From: Marispirochaeta aestuarii | Lineage (GTDB): Bacteria; Spirochaetota; Spirochaetia; JC444; Marispirochaetaceae | Length of the DNA stretch: 64,000 nt | Reading direction: 5' to 3' | Assembly: GCF_002087085.1 (NCBI RefSeq) | Contig: NZ_MWQY01000009.1 | Span: 124,001 to 188,000, forward strand | In this document: in pieces, positions 23,516-32,052 of the stretch | How the letters are laid out: each line of letters begins with the position of its first letter | How positions within the stretch are numbered: position 1 is the first letter of the stretch | Notes under the pieces: model-generated | Databases searched by the model: none | Told to the model about the DNA's origin: nothing | Seen by the model: the letters and a program-made list of their open reading frames with translations, nothing else | Program-made: the position numbers and the translations under genes

Positions 23516-24373
23516 CTATTTTTCTCCGTTCTCCGTTTTCAGGCTTCCGCCGATATCAGAATCCTCGTCATCAGAGGTATCAAGATAGTAGAGCCATTCA
23601 ACAGCCTCATCCAGAACCGTTCCGAGAACAACAATATGGACCGCTGTTCTGGCCTTTTCAGCGATCCGCAGGAATTCGGTCCGCGTATATTTCGAACGCA
23701 ATCCGGCAACCAGGGTATTCTGGTACCGCTTTGCCTCTTCGTCCTGGACTGCACAGGTGTCGAGCATATAGGCCGTCAACAGATTCAGTATCGGCGATTT
23801 TTCTTCCGTCAGGGAGAGAAACTGGATTTTTGCTTCCTCCAGCCTTCGCTGTAAAAGGAGGGCAAAACCGTAACACCAGACAATCCAGGGTCGGTCCTCT
23901 CCCCGGATTTCCAGGAACTCCCTGAAATAGTTCTCAGCCCCGGGAGGGTCATTATTCAACAGGTAGGGAATACCCAGGGAAAGCGCGAAAGAAGGCATTG
24001 CCGCAGGCCGCTTGTCCCGCAAAAGTTCCTCAATCCTGCCGATTACATTGAGACGCGAGCTTATAAGTGCGGCATTGATTGCCATGCGGACTTCCTGTCT
24101 GCGGACACGCCCCTCTTCCAGGCGACTCAGGACATACCCAATAATGCCGCCCCATTCTTCCCGTTCCAGCAGGGAAAACAGGCGCCAGTTCCGGATAAAA
24201 TAGACATTAAGGATTCCCATTATCAGGAAAAAAACCAGGGGCAGGTACCAGTTGTCAGCCCAGAACTCCTTTGTATACTCCCATCCCAGTACAGCCAGGG
24301 GCATAAAAAAGATGATTAAGAAGGAGAACAGGATAACAACGTTAAAAAGTATAAAAATTACCTTAAATTTCAC
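23516..24373 (-). CDS. Membrane-anchored helical-repeat protein, function unknown
   Basis: A 285-residue protein starting at GTG 24373 with AGGAG 7 nt upstream. Two transmembrane segments lie at about 5-29 and 45-63 (IFILFNVVILFSFLIIFFMPLAVL; YLPLVFFLIMGILNVYFI). The rest is predicted cytosolic and all-helical, with TPR-like patterning (PSFALSLGIPYLLNNDPPGAENYFREFLEIRGEDRPWIVWCYGFALLLQRRLEEAKIQFLSL). The C-terminus is acidic (DTSDDEDSDIGGS). I do not recognise a named family; proteins of this plan appear as conserved hypotheticals. It is the first gene before alaA, separated by a single base, which implies co-transcription but not necessarily a shared task. Confidence 0.75.
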   Translation of the reverse strand: MKFKVIFILFNVVILFSFLIIFFMPLAVLGWEYTKEFWADNWYLPLVFFLIMGILNVYFIRNWRLFSLLEREEWGGIIGYVLSRLEEGRVRRQEVRMAINAALISSRLNVIGRIEELLRDKRPAAMPSFALSLGIPYLLNNDPPGAENYFREFLEIRGEDRPWIVWCYGFALLLQRRLEEAKIQFLSLTEEKSPILNLLTAYMLDTCAVQDEEAKRYQNTLVAGLRSKYTRTEFLRIAEKARTAVHIVVLGTVLDEAVEWLYYLDTSDDEDSDIGGSLKTENGEK

Positions 24374-24478
24374 CGAAATTCTCCTATAATATAAGAAGGA
24401 GTGTAAAGAATATGCCAGACCGGGTCAACGGCATGGTATTTTACTGGATTTTTACACAGATGAGGGCAGCATATTATT

Positions 24479-25639
24479 GTGAATAAGGTCGGTTTAGACA
24501 ACTTGGAAGTCAATTCGTATATAGATGCCCCGGTTTTCCTCGATGATGCGTATATAATTCTTTCGCCGGATATTCCGGTCTCACAGGAATTATTAACCCG
24601 TCTTTCCAGCTGGCATTACACCCAGGTGTATACCGACGGACAGCCGGCGGAGAAGCCCAGAAACACCGGAGAAAACGCTGAAGAGAGCAGGCTCGGGTTC
24701 CTGAAAGAGGATGTCCACGAGAGCGCCGAGCGGCAGGAGGTAAGCTCCTTCTATCAGCAGAAGGTAGAAGAGGTCCGGAGTATCTACAGCAGGTTTGCCG
24801 AACGGGAAGAACTGCGGATAGACGAGGTTACGGATATCATCAAGGATATCATATCAACCTTGAAGAGTTCCCGTCGTTTCCTGCTGAGCGTCCCCTTTAT
24901 CTCCCAGCCCGAAGAGGACTATCTTGCGTCGAGCTGTCTGAAGACAGCCATTCTGAGTCTCGCCGTGGGCGAATTTCTCAAGCTCCCCCCCCACAGACTC
25001 ATCGAGGTAGGCAGCGCCGGACTCCTGCATAAGATCGGGATGATGAAAATCCCCAGAAATATCTACATGAGCGACCGTCCTCTGAGCCCCAACGAGAGAA
25101 AAACGATCTACGCCCACCCCATAATCGGTTTCAAAATACTGAAGGCAGCAGCCTTTCCCGCCACTGTCGCCCTGGCGGTGCTGGAACATGCGGAACACGT
25201 GGACGGAACCGGGTATCCCAGGAAACTCACCAGCGACAAAATATCCCTCTACGGGAAGATCGTGGCTGTGGCAACAGCCTATAACGGGGCGGTCTCCCGC
25301 AGACCCTACAAGAAGGAGCGGGACGGTCATTCCGGTATCATGGATCTTCTGAAGGATATCGGCAAACACTTCGATGAACGAATTCTTCGAGCCCTGGTTT
25401 ACACCCTTTCGATTTATCCCATCGGCACCTACGTGGAACTTACCAACGGGGCCAAGGGGGTAGTTGTGCGAACAAATATAAACGACCCGAAGTATCCCGC
25501 CATAAAGCTTCTCCTTAACGAAAAGGGCACCCTCTACGCCGAAGCCCCTGTTCTGCAGACCAAGGAAGGAGACCCGATCCAGATTGCCCGCTCCCTTCCC
25601 CCCGACGCGGTCAGGGAATTGGAGGAAAGGCTGGGATAA
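24479..25639 (+). CDS. Degenerate HD-GYP-domain protein (metal ligands lost)
   Basis: A 386-residue protein with an HD-GYP-shaped domain at about 145-320. The GYP motif survives (VDGTGYP, 241-247), as do H184, H213 and H237. The other ligands of a c-di-GMP phosphodiesterase are replaced: the HD aspartate by K185 (LLHKIGMMKIP), the following lysine by M188, the second histidine of HH by A238, the first helix histidine by S152, and the aspartate of VADxYDA by T266 (VATAYNG). Hydrolysis is therefore unlikely; nucleotide sensing or scaffolding is possible. The N-terminal ~90 residues have a short alpha/beta part often seen before spirochaetal HD-GYPs, and the tail (about 320-386) is a beta-rich extension. 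The GTG start is the best available but has no well-placed ribosome site. Confidence 0.85.
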   Translation: MNKVGLDNLEVNSYIDAPVFLDDAYIILSPDIPVSQELLTRLSSWHYTQVYTDGQPAEKPRNTGENAEESRLGFLKEDVHESAERQEVSSFYQQKVEEVRSIYSRFAEREELRIDEVTDIIKDIISTLKSSRRFLLSVPFISQPEEDYLASSCLKTAILSLAVGEFLKLPPHRLIEVGSAGLLHKIGMMKIPRNIYMSDRPLSPNERKTIYAHPIIGFKILKAAAFPATVALAVLEHAEHVDGTGYPRKLTSDKISLYGKIVAVATAYNGAVSRRPYKKERDGHSGIMDLLKDIGKHFDERILRALVYTLSIYPIGTYVELTNGAKGVVVRTNINDPKYPAIKLLLNEKGTLYAEAPVLQTKEGDPIQIARSLPPDAVRELEERLG

Positions 25640-25704
25640 ATTCCCTTTCCATCGTTGACAGCCGGGGGGACTTCGGTCTACGGTTGCTCTCACGCAAAAC
25701 AACC

Positions 25705-26880
25705 ATGAGAAAATCACACACCCAACGCGAAAACAGATCTTCAAAGGTACCCATTGTCCTCCGGCAGCTACTGATTGCCGAGGGAGCACAAAAACAGCAG
25801 CTCAAGGAGGAACTCCAGCGAATTCTGTCGGATCCACGGGAGCTCTTAACCTGCGGTATACTGGATTCTGAACACCGGCTGTATAAAAACGCCCAGACAG
25901 TGGACGATGCCCTTGAATCGGTGACCAATGGGATGGAGGACCCTGCCCTGCTGGAGCAGCTTTTGCAGGTTCCTGATGATTCCCTGGTGGGCCCCTGGAA
26001 AAACTGCGTTTTATGCATTAAGGCCCTGTATGACGGAGACACAAAAAAACTGCAGCGTCTGAAAGAGCAAATCCCTTCGGAAACACCTCCCTTCAAACTC
26101 GCGGAACTCGCTCTGATGATGGCCTCCGGGAATATCCCTGAGGAGGAGAAAAACAGTCTTCGAGGCTGCTTTTCTTCCGAGATCCTTGAATCACCGGATT
26201 ATGTTATCAGTGCCGGAGAACAGATGGAGGATGCCCTGGAAATGGGCTTGATTGACCTTTTCGCGGATACCGCTGCCATGCTGGTCCGGGATCTCGAACG
26301 GGACTATACGGAGGCGGCGGAAGACTTCGCGCTCTGGTGTTTTTCCCGGCTGGCCAGGGAAGACCATTCTCCCGCACCACTGTTAAAGCGTTTCAGGAGC
26401 ATTTTCGGGGAATCCGGAACCCTGCGTCTTGCGGCCCTGGGAATAGCGGAAGAAGACGCCGATGCCGCTCTTTACTACTGGCTGAAATTTATCGTTTCCC
26501 TCCTCGAGGAACGACAGATCGAAAGGGAGACCCTTGCCGCCGCCTTATACATCGCCGCACACCTGGGAGACATGGGGATCCTTAAGGAAGGAGATTCCGA
26601 TACTGATACGCAGAGCAGCGAAGACCTCCTTCTGCTACGCCAGTTTCAGAAACTGCTTCAGAAAATCAGTGAAGAAGCAGGGCAGCAGTTTCCGGATATT
26701 TCGATCTCCGCCCTCGGAACCCCGGAGGACTGCCGCAGAACAGCAGTTCTTTTCAGTTCCGGTTCCGAAAACAGAATCACAGGCTACAGAATTCCGGAAA
26801 CTGAACGCCCGGAAAGCAAAGAGGAACAGCGAATCCTTCCGGAAAAACAGGAACCGCAGCAGCTGGAACTCTTCGCCTGA
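25705..26880 (+). CDS. Uncharacterised acidic helical protein
   Basis: About 391 residues, almost wholly alpha-helical by pattern, with no signal peptide or membrane segment. It is rich in leucine, glutamate and aspartate and has several runs like ELALMMASGNIPEEEKNSLRGCF and DLFADTAAMLVRDLERDYTEAAEDFALWCFSRLA that suggest helical-repeat packing. The C-terminal ~50 residues are charged and probably disordered (RPESKEEQRILPEKQEPQQLELF). I recognise no family. The frame opens at TTG 25684; ATG 25705 is the first ATG, but no good ribosome site is visible for either, so the start is uncertain. It lies between the degenerate HD-GYP gene and a J-domain-like gene on the same strand; all three could be co-transcribed. 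Confidence 0.65.
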   Translation: MRKSHTQRENRSSKVPIVLRQLLIAEGAQKQQLKEELQRILSDPRELLTCGILDSEHRLYKNAQTVDDALESVTNGMEDPALLEQLLQVPDDSLVGPWKNCVLCIKALYDGDTKKLQRLKEQIPSETPPFKLAELALMMASGNIPEEEKNSLRGCFSSEILESPDYVISAGEQMEDALEMGLIDLFADTAAMLVRDLERDYTEAAEDFALWCFSRLAREDHSPAPLLKRFRSIFGESGTLRLAALGIAEEDADAALYYWLKFIVSLLEERQIERETLAAALYIAAHLGDMGILKEGDSDTDTQSSEDLLLLRQFQKLLQKISEEAGQQFPDISISALGTPEDCRRTAVLFSSGSENRITGYRIPETERPESKEEQRILPEKQEPQQLELFA

Positions 26881-26907
26881 ACATACCCTTAACAGGAGAA
26901 AAGCCGA

Positions 26908-27204
26908 ATGGCCATCTTTACCTATGATCCTTTCGCACGCCTGGGCATCTCCCGCGATGCCGACGCCGACACCATCAATACAGCATACCGACAGGCCCTT
27001 GAGACTGCATCGGGAAAAGAAAAAGAAGAGCTACAACGACAGTGTTCCCTGCTTCTGGATTCCCAGGGACTGCAGATTGCCCGGCTTGCAACACCCGTGG
27101 GGGGAACAAACTTCACTGAGCTTACGGAAGGACTTCCCGCCCGCCCGCGCTACGTGGGACCTGGGAGATGGAAAAAGGTTCTCCGGAAAATGCTTCAGGC
27201 GTAG
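26908..27204 (+). CDS. Small J-domain-like protein lacking the HPD motif
   Basis: A 98-residue protein. The N-terminus, YDPFARLGISRDADADTINTAYRQALETA, matches helices I and II of DnaJ J-domains (the yxvLGv...a....Ik.aYr pattern). It then runs directly into KEKEELQRQCSLLLD with no HPD tripeptide, so it could not stimulate DnaK ATPase in the normal way. The second half (QIARLATPVGG...RYVGPGRWKKVLRKMLQA) is unlike known J-proteins. AGGAG lies 10 nt upstream of ATG. It follows the uncharacterised helical protein by 27 nt. It may be a protein-interaction remnant of a co-chaperone; the assignment rests on local pattern only. Confidence 0.6.
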   Translation: MAIFTYDPFARLGISRDADADTINTAYRQALETASGKEKEELQRQCSLLLDSQGLQIARLATPVGGTNFTELTEGLPARPRYVGPGRWKKVLRKMLQA

Positions 27205-27268
27205 AGCTTGCGTCATCGGTTGTTTTGCCCTACTCTTTTGATAACCCTATCCCCTGGAGGCACCAACA

Positions 27269-28933
27269 ATGCAGACGATCTTTTGCACCCTGCCGTCAAA
27301 AAAGCGGATCAAGCTTGACTACGGGACCAGGGTATCGGAGCTTATCCGGAGCGAAGCGGAATTCTCTGCACCTCCCAGGCCGATCATTGCCGCTCTTGTA
27401 AACAACGAACTTGTCAGTCTCTCCTTCAAGATAGAGATTTCCTCCAGCCTGGAACCCGTTTCCCTGGACTCGGTGGTGGGGATGCGGATATACCGCAATT
27501 CCTTGAGTTTTCTGCTCTCCCGGGCTGTCTCGGAACTCTTTCCCCGGAGAAAGCTGATTATCGGTCACTCCCTGGGGCACGGCTACTACTTCTACTTCAA
27601 CAGTGAAGAAGAGATAAGTGCCGACGACCTTGAAGGCATCGAGAAAAGAATGCGTGAGATAGTTGCCAGGAATGAACCGATAGTCCGCCGGGTGATCTCC
27701 TACGGTGAAGCTCTGGACTATTTCATGAAAACCGGACACCACTCCCGGGTTGAACTCCTCCGTTTCCGCAACGAAGCCAAGATTCCCGTCTATGAAAGCG
27801 GGGAACACCGGGAAATAGGCTATCAGCCCCTGGTGCAATCAACGGGACTCCTGAACCTCTTTGAGCTCAAGCCCTATTCCCCGGGATTTCTGCTGCGCTA
27901 CCCCTCTTCAGCTGCCCCCGACAGGGTAGCCAAGTTTTCTGACAATCCTGTCCTCTTCTCGGTTTTCATGGAATATAAGGCCTGGGGCAAGATACTGAAC
28001 GTAAACAGCGTCGGAAAACTCAACCGACTGGTGGAATCCCAGAAGATCGGCGACTTTATTCAGGTTGCCGAGGCGCTCCACAACAAAAAGATTGCCTCCA
28101 TCGCAGACCGGATAGCAGAGCGCCGGGGGACCGTCAGGGCAGTTATGATCGCCGGCCCCTCCTCCTCGGGAAAAACGACCTTCACCAAGAAACTGGGAAT
28201 CCAGCTGAAGGTCCTGGGTTTTAATCCCATAGCCATATCCCTGGACGACTACTTTGTACCCCGGGAAAAAACGCCTCTGGACGAAAATGGGGACTATGAC
28301 TTCGAGGCGCTGGAGGCCATTGACATCGAGCTGCTGAACCAGCATCTGATTCGGCTCCTGAAGGGTGAAGAGATTGAAATCCCCCTCTTCGACTTTATAA
28401 TTGGAGACCGCAGACCTTCAGGGAAGTATCTCAAGCTCAACCGTAGAAGCATCCTTCTTATGGAGGGAATCCACGGCCTGAACGACGCCCTTACCCCCCA
28501 GGTAGATCCGGAGACAAAATACAAGGTATATGTTTCCGCCCTTACTCAGCTTAATCTGGACGATCGCAACCGGATTCCCACTACCGATAACCGGCTTCTG
28601 CGCAGGATGGTCAGAGACCACCAGTTCAGGGGACACAGTGCCCTGAGGACTCTGCAGATGTGGCCTTCGGTGCGGCGGGGAGAAGACAGAAATATCTTCC
28701 CTTACCAGAACAACGCCGATTCCGCCTTTAACTCCGCCCTGGATTACGAGCTGGCGGTCCTGAAGAATTATGCAGAGACCCTGCTCAGAACAGTTAAACC
28801 CTTTCACCGGGAATACGCCGAGGCGATGAGGCTTACAAGCTTTCTGCACAACTTCATCGGCATACCCGACAGGGAGGTCCCCAGGGACTCAATCCTGCGG
28901 GAGTTTATCGGCGGATCAAAGTTTCACTATTGA
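27269..28933 (+). CDS. TGS-domain nucleoside (uridine-like) kinase
   Basis: A 554-residue multidomain protein. The first ~65 residues resemble a TGS-type beta-grasp domain (KKRIKLDYGTRVSELIRSE...). Residues about 70-250 resemble the second additional domain of threonyl-tRNA synthetase (GHSLGHGYYFYF..., RRVISYGEALDYFMKTGHHSRVELL). The C-terminal ~270 residues are a phosphoribulokinase/uridine-kinase P-loop domain: Walker A AGPSSSGKTTF, ISLDDYFVPREKTPLDENGDYDFE with the catalytic aspartates, and the lid region RRMVRDHQFRGHS. This fusion is known in clostridia, Thermotogae and spirochaetes and phosphorylates nucleosides. GGAGG lies 7 nt before ATG. Its stop overlaps the end of the convergent gene by 7 nt. 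Confidence 0.88.
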   Translation: MQTIFCTLPSKKRIKLDYGTRVSELIRSEAEFSAPPRPIIAALVNNELVSLSFKIEISSSLEPVSLDSVVGMRIYRNSLSFLLSRAVSELFPRRKLIIGHSLGHGYYFYFNSEEEISADDLEGIEKRMREIVARNEPIVRRVISYGEALDYFMKTGHHSRVELLRFRNEAKIPVYESGEHREIGYQPLVQSTGLLNLFELKPYSPGFLLRYPSSAAPDRVAKFSDNPVLFSVFMEYKAWGKILNVNSVGKLNRLVESQKIGDFIQVAEALHNKKIASIADRIAERRGTVRAVMIAGPSSSGKTTFTKKLGIQLKVLGFNPIAISLDDYFVPREKTPLDENGDYDFEALEAIDIELLNQHLIRLLKGEEIEIPLFDFIIGDRRPSGKYLKLNRRSILLMEGIHGLNDALTPQVDPETKYKVYVSALTQLNLDDRNRIPTTDNRLLRRMVRDHQFRGHSALRTLQMWPSVRRGEDRNIFPYQNNADSAFNSALDYELAVLKNYAETLLRTVKPFHREYAEAMRLTSFLHNFIGIPDREVPRDSILREFIGGSKFHY

Positions 28934-30543
28934 AAAGAAAGGTGGAAATAGAGACTTCCTCCATCGGGGCGGGGCAGAAACCGGAGACTCACCAGCGGGA
29001 AATCCCCGGTCTCTGAGCTTTCCTTCGCGGATGCAGCACCGGATTCAAAGGGATCAGGGAAGTCCGTCAGTTCCGCCAGGGCCAGACAGAAGGCCCCGCC
29101 CAGCCAGAAACCCAGAGCAAGATTACGCTTCAATTCAAAGCTGTCGAAGCTGTTCTCCCAGGCAGAGTAGCGCGCCGGACTGGATACCTCCTGATAACGG
29201 TACCAGTCCGCCAGAGAATCCGTCCTGCCGATACCCGCGAGGGAAGCAAAAACGTTACCCCCCGAAAACAGGGCAAGCCCGCTTCCCACCAGCACCCGGT
29301 CCCAGAAGTTTGATGCCAGAGCTTCCCTGTCTCCAGGCTGCGCCGGAGCTGCCAGAACTGCCGCACTGCCCAGGGTCCACAATCCCAGGACCATCCCCTG
29401 CCGGGCAAGTACCCATGGAAACTCCCGGTCATACTCTTCGTCGTAATAGGTATCCGAGTGTCCCCGGGCACGCAGATAGGAACTCTCCGCCAGGGGATCA
29501 ATGCTGTCGAGGTAGAGAAGGTGCCCTGCCAGGGCGGTTCCGATACCTGCGTAGAGGTACCATTTGCCACGGTAACTGAACTTCAGATCCCCTGCATCTC
29601 CTCCGATCAGGGGAAACCCGGCGGTAACGGGGGCGGCCGCGTGCATTGTCCAGGCAGCGGTGGAGGAAATGGTACGGGCTGCCCGGTAGAAATCTTCCGC
29701 AGTACCGTAGCTGTCCCTGTCGGCCGGGAGCAGGGCGTTCCGGGCCAGGTAATCGCTGGAAACGCTTTCCGCTCCGCTCATGAGAGTCAGCATATTGGCC
29801 AGGCCTCCGAGCTGATACAGTGCGATTCCCGTTGTGAAAAGACGTTCTCCGGTGCTGGTCTGTACCGGTGCTGCAGGCTCTGTATCCTGAAGCACTGTTT
29901 CAGACGTCTCCGATTCAGCGGGTACATCCCCGGCTTCTTCCCCGCCGCTGAGTTCCCCGGCGGAATCTGCCGAAGGAGCTTCCGCTGTATCTTCAGGAAT
30001 TTCTTCCTCCGGGACGGAGGGTTCCTGATCAGGTCCCCGGGCAATTACCGCTTCGGCCAGTCCCATCTGTACAGCGAGATTTTCTCCAACCTCGGCAACC
30101 GTGGCGTCGTAGTTTCGAATATCGATGAAGAACTCTTCCGCCCTGCCCTTTCTCGCGCCGTCGGCGCTGATCCCCTGGAGGCTCAGGATATAACCCCCTC
30201 CGCTCCTTTCCAGGCTGAATACCGCTATCCCATCAAGACCAAGCCTGCCGGCCAGATCCCGGGCACATTCGGGATCATCGCACCCGGCGATTTCCGCAGC
30301 GGTCAGTCCTTCGGCCTCCCGCTTTTTCTGCAGTTCTTCTCCGGCCAATACCCGTCCGCCGGTATACTCCCGGATAGTATCACCTGCAAGGCCTTCCCCT
30401 ACCTTCAGCAGATAGGAAGGAACCCCTTCGCCTCTGATGGAAACAAGACCGATCTCCTGGGCTGATCCGGGAAGGGAGAAAAACAGACAAAGAAGGGTAA
30501 GATAAAAAAAAGGTGATCCCCCGATCCGTACAATCCTGTTCAT
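28927..30543 (-). CDS. Uncharacterised secreted/outer-envelope protein
   Basis: A 538-residue protein with a clear signal peptide (FFYLTLLCLFFSLPGSAQ). The N-terminal ~150 residues are an alpha/beta domain (GLVSIRGEGVPSYLLKVGEGL, then CDDPECARDLAGRLGLDGIAVFSLERSGGGYILSLQGIS), like periplasmic domains that assess a lipoprotein or TolB-type function. A proline/glutamate/serine-rich linker (about 180-230) follows. Several moderately hydrophobic stretches come after (FTTGIALYQLGGLANML, YLYAGIGTALAGHLLYL, RQGMVLGLWTLGSAAVLAA, FWLGGAFCLALAEL), and the end YFHLSFQ is aromatic as in outer-membrane proteins. I choose ATG 30543 over 30567 because the signal peptide then starts correctly. No family recognised; transcribed alone. 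Confidence 0.75.
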   Translation of the reverse strand: MNRIVRIGGSPFFYLTLLCLFFSLPGSAQEIGLVSIRGEGVPSYLLKVGEGLAGDTIREYTGGRVLAGEELQKKREAEGLTAAEIAGCDDPECARDLAGRLGLDGIAVFSLERSGGGYILSLQGISADGARKGRAEEFFIDIRNYDATVAEVGENLAVQMGLAEAVIARGPDQEPSVPEEEIPEDTAEAPSADSAGELSGGEEAGDVPAESETSETVLQDTEPAAPVQTSTGERLFTTGIALYQLGGLANMLTLMSGAESVSSDYLARNALLPADRDSYGTAEDFYRAARTISSTAAWTMHAAAPVTAGFPLIGGDAGDLKFSYRGKWYLYAGIGTALAGHLLYLDSIDPLAESSYLRARGHSDTYYDEEYDREFPWVLARQGMVLGLWTLGSAAVLAAPAQPGDREALASNFWDRVLVGSGLALFSGGNVFASLAGIGRTDSLADWYRYQEVSSPARYSAWENSFDSFELKRNLALGFWLGGAFCLALAELTDFPDPFESGAASAKESSETGDFPLVSLRFLPRPDGGSLYFHLSFQ

Positions 30544-30679
30544 GCAGCCGCCCTCATCCTTATACAAGGGATAATTCCTGTTTACTTTAGCATAGTTCAG
30601 GTAAAAACTCTTCCCAAAAAATTCTCAACCCTCCCCACTCTGTTGCAGAAAGTTGAGTTTTCTGCCTAGGATATCCCGA

Positions 30680-31954
30680 ATGAGCACAAAGATTCCCGGA
30701 GACAAACTCGCGCAGTTCAGAAACGCAGCGATATATTCCTCCCTGGACCGGAAAGATCAGTCCTCCCTGGAGGAACTGGCCTCGAACCGGCGGCTCTCCG
30801 TCCAGCAGCTCAGGCAGGTCCTCGAAATCGCCCGGGACCTCCAGATGTGGGGAATCGGCCCCATATCATCATGGATAGAAGAGCTGCCTCCCGCGGATCC
30901 ACGGGAGGGAAAGCGGCAGGCGGTGAAGACCGTTGATACCCTTGTCTCCCGCTGGGAGGAGGAACGGCGAAGAGGTCCGGAATATACGGGAAATGCGCCT
31001 GTGTATGGAGCTTCCCCCCGCAGCATCATGGAGAGCACCGCACCCGCGACGATTCTTGGATCCTGCCCCGTAGCCTCGGAAAAGACCCGCTGCTGCAATC
31101 TTCAAACCCTGGACGCGGTAATAAACTGCGGTTTCGGCTGCACCTACTGTACCATCCAGTCGTTTTACGATCAGGGGAGGATCTACCTTCACAGCGATCT
31201 GGGCAGAAGACTCAGGGAACTTCACCTGGATCCTGAAGGGATCTACCACATCGGAACAGGACAGTCTTCAGATTCCCTCATGTGGGGCAACCGGGAAAAC
31301 CTGCTGGCCGACCTCTTCGATTTTGCCCGGCGTAATCCTAATGTGATTCTGGAGCTTAAAACAAAATCGGACAATATCTCCTGGCTGCTGGAGAACAGCC
31401 CTCCCCCCAATGTACTTGTTACCTGGAGCCTCAACAGCGAGCAGATGATCCGCTGGGAAGAGCGCGGTACCGCCCCCCTGGAAAAACGCCTGGACGCGGC
31501 AGCCCGGACAGCCCTGGCCGGTTATCTGGTGGGCTTTCATTTCCATCCCATGGTTCCCCATGACAACTGGAGAGAATCCTATGCTGCCGTCTTCTCCAGA
31601 CTTCTCTCCGACTTTGATCCTTCCCGGGTCGCCATGACCTCCTTCGGGACCCTGACGTTCATAAAACCGGTAATCCGGGCAATCCGTGAACGGGGACAGG
31701 CAACCCAGGTTCTGCGTATGCCCCTGACAGAAACTGCAGGTAAATACTCCTATCCGGAGGATACAAAGGTGGACCTCTTCCGCTTCGGCTACGAGAGCCT
31801 CGCGGCCTGGCACGAAAAGGTCTTTTTTTATCTCTGTATGGAGCCCGCCGGACTCTGGGAACCGGTTTTCGGCTTCTCCTATCCAGACAACACAAGCTTC
31901 GAAGAGGCCATGAAGCTCTCCTACCGCAGCAAGATACTGTCCCCACGATTTTGA
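30680..31954 (+). CDS. Radical SAM protein related to spore photoproduct lyase
   Basis: About 424 residues. It has the SPL-type cluster motif CGFGCTYC (C-x3-C-x2-C) in NCGFGCTYCTIQSFYDQG, preceded by LGSCPVASEKTRCCNLQTLDAV, and followed by the SPL-family stretches IGTGQSSDSL, ILELKTKSDNISWLL, VLVTWSLNSEQMIRWEERGTAPLEKRLDAA and VGFHFHPMVPHDNW. Its N-terminal ~100 residues differ from the Bacillus enzyme. ATG 30680 is preferred to TTG 30653. Spore photoproduct lyase repairs a UV thymine dimer in spores; the homologues in non-sporulating bacteria are uncharacterised or may act on other lesions. It is divergent from the secreted protein gene and stands before the winged-helix operon. Confidence 0.85.
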   Translation: MSTKIPGDKLAQFRNAAIYSSLDRKDQSSLEELASNRRLSVQQLRQVLEIARDLQMWGIGPISSWIEELPPADPREGKRQAVKTVDTLVSRWEEERRRGPEYTGNAPVYGASPRSIMESTAPATILGSCPVASEKTRCCNLQTLDAVINCGFGCTYCTIQSFYDQGRIYLHSDLGRRLRELHLDPEGIYHIGTGQSSDSLMWGNRENLLADLFDFARRNPNVILELKTKSDNISWLLENSPPPNVLVTWSLNSEQMIRWEERGTAPLEKRLDAAARTALAGYLVGFHFHPMVPHDNWRESYAAVFSRLLSDFDPSRVAMTSFGTLTFIKPVIRAIRERGQATQVLRMPLTETAGKYSYPEDTKVDLFRFGYESLAAWHEKVFFYLCMEPAGLWEPVFGFSYPDNTSFEEAMKLSYRSKILSPRF

Positions 31955-31975
31955 ACACTATATCCTGAATAAGGC

Positions 31976-32025
31976 TTGACAAACCTCATATCGCAAAGTA
32001 ACTTTGTAATGCAAAGTTACTTTGC
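31976..32025 (+). promoter_or_regulatory. Promoter and perfect inverted-repeat operator of the export operon
   Basis: -35 TTGACA (31976-31981) with a 17-nt spacer to TAACTT (31999-32004). The arms GCAAAGTAACTTTG and CAAAGTTACTTTGC (31993-32025) are exact reverse complements around TAATG, and each arm is itself nearly palindromic (CAAAGT-A-ACTTTG). Two dimers could bind side by side over the -10. The winged-helix protein encoded second in the operon is the obvious ligand. Confidence 0.8.
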
Positions 32026-32052
32026 GCAGCAAATACCGATAAGGAAGGGCTA

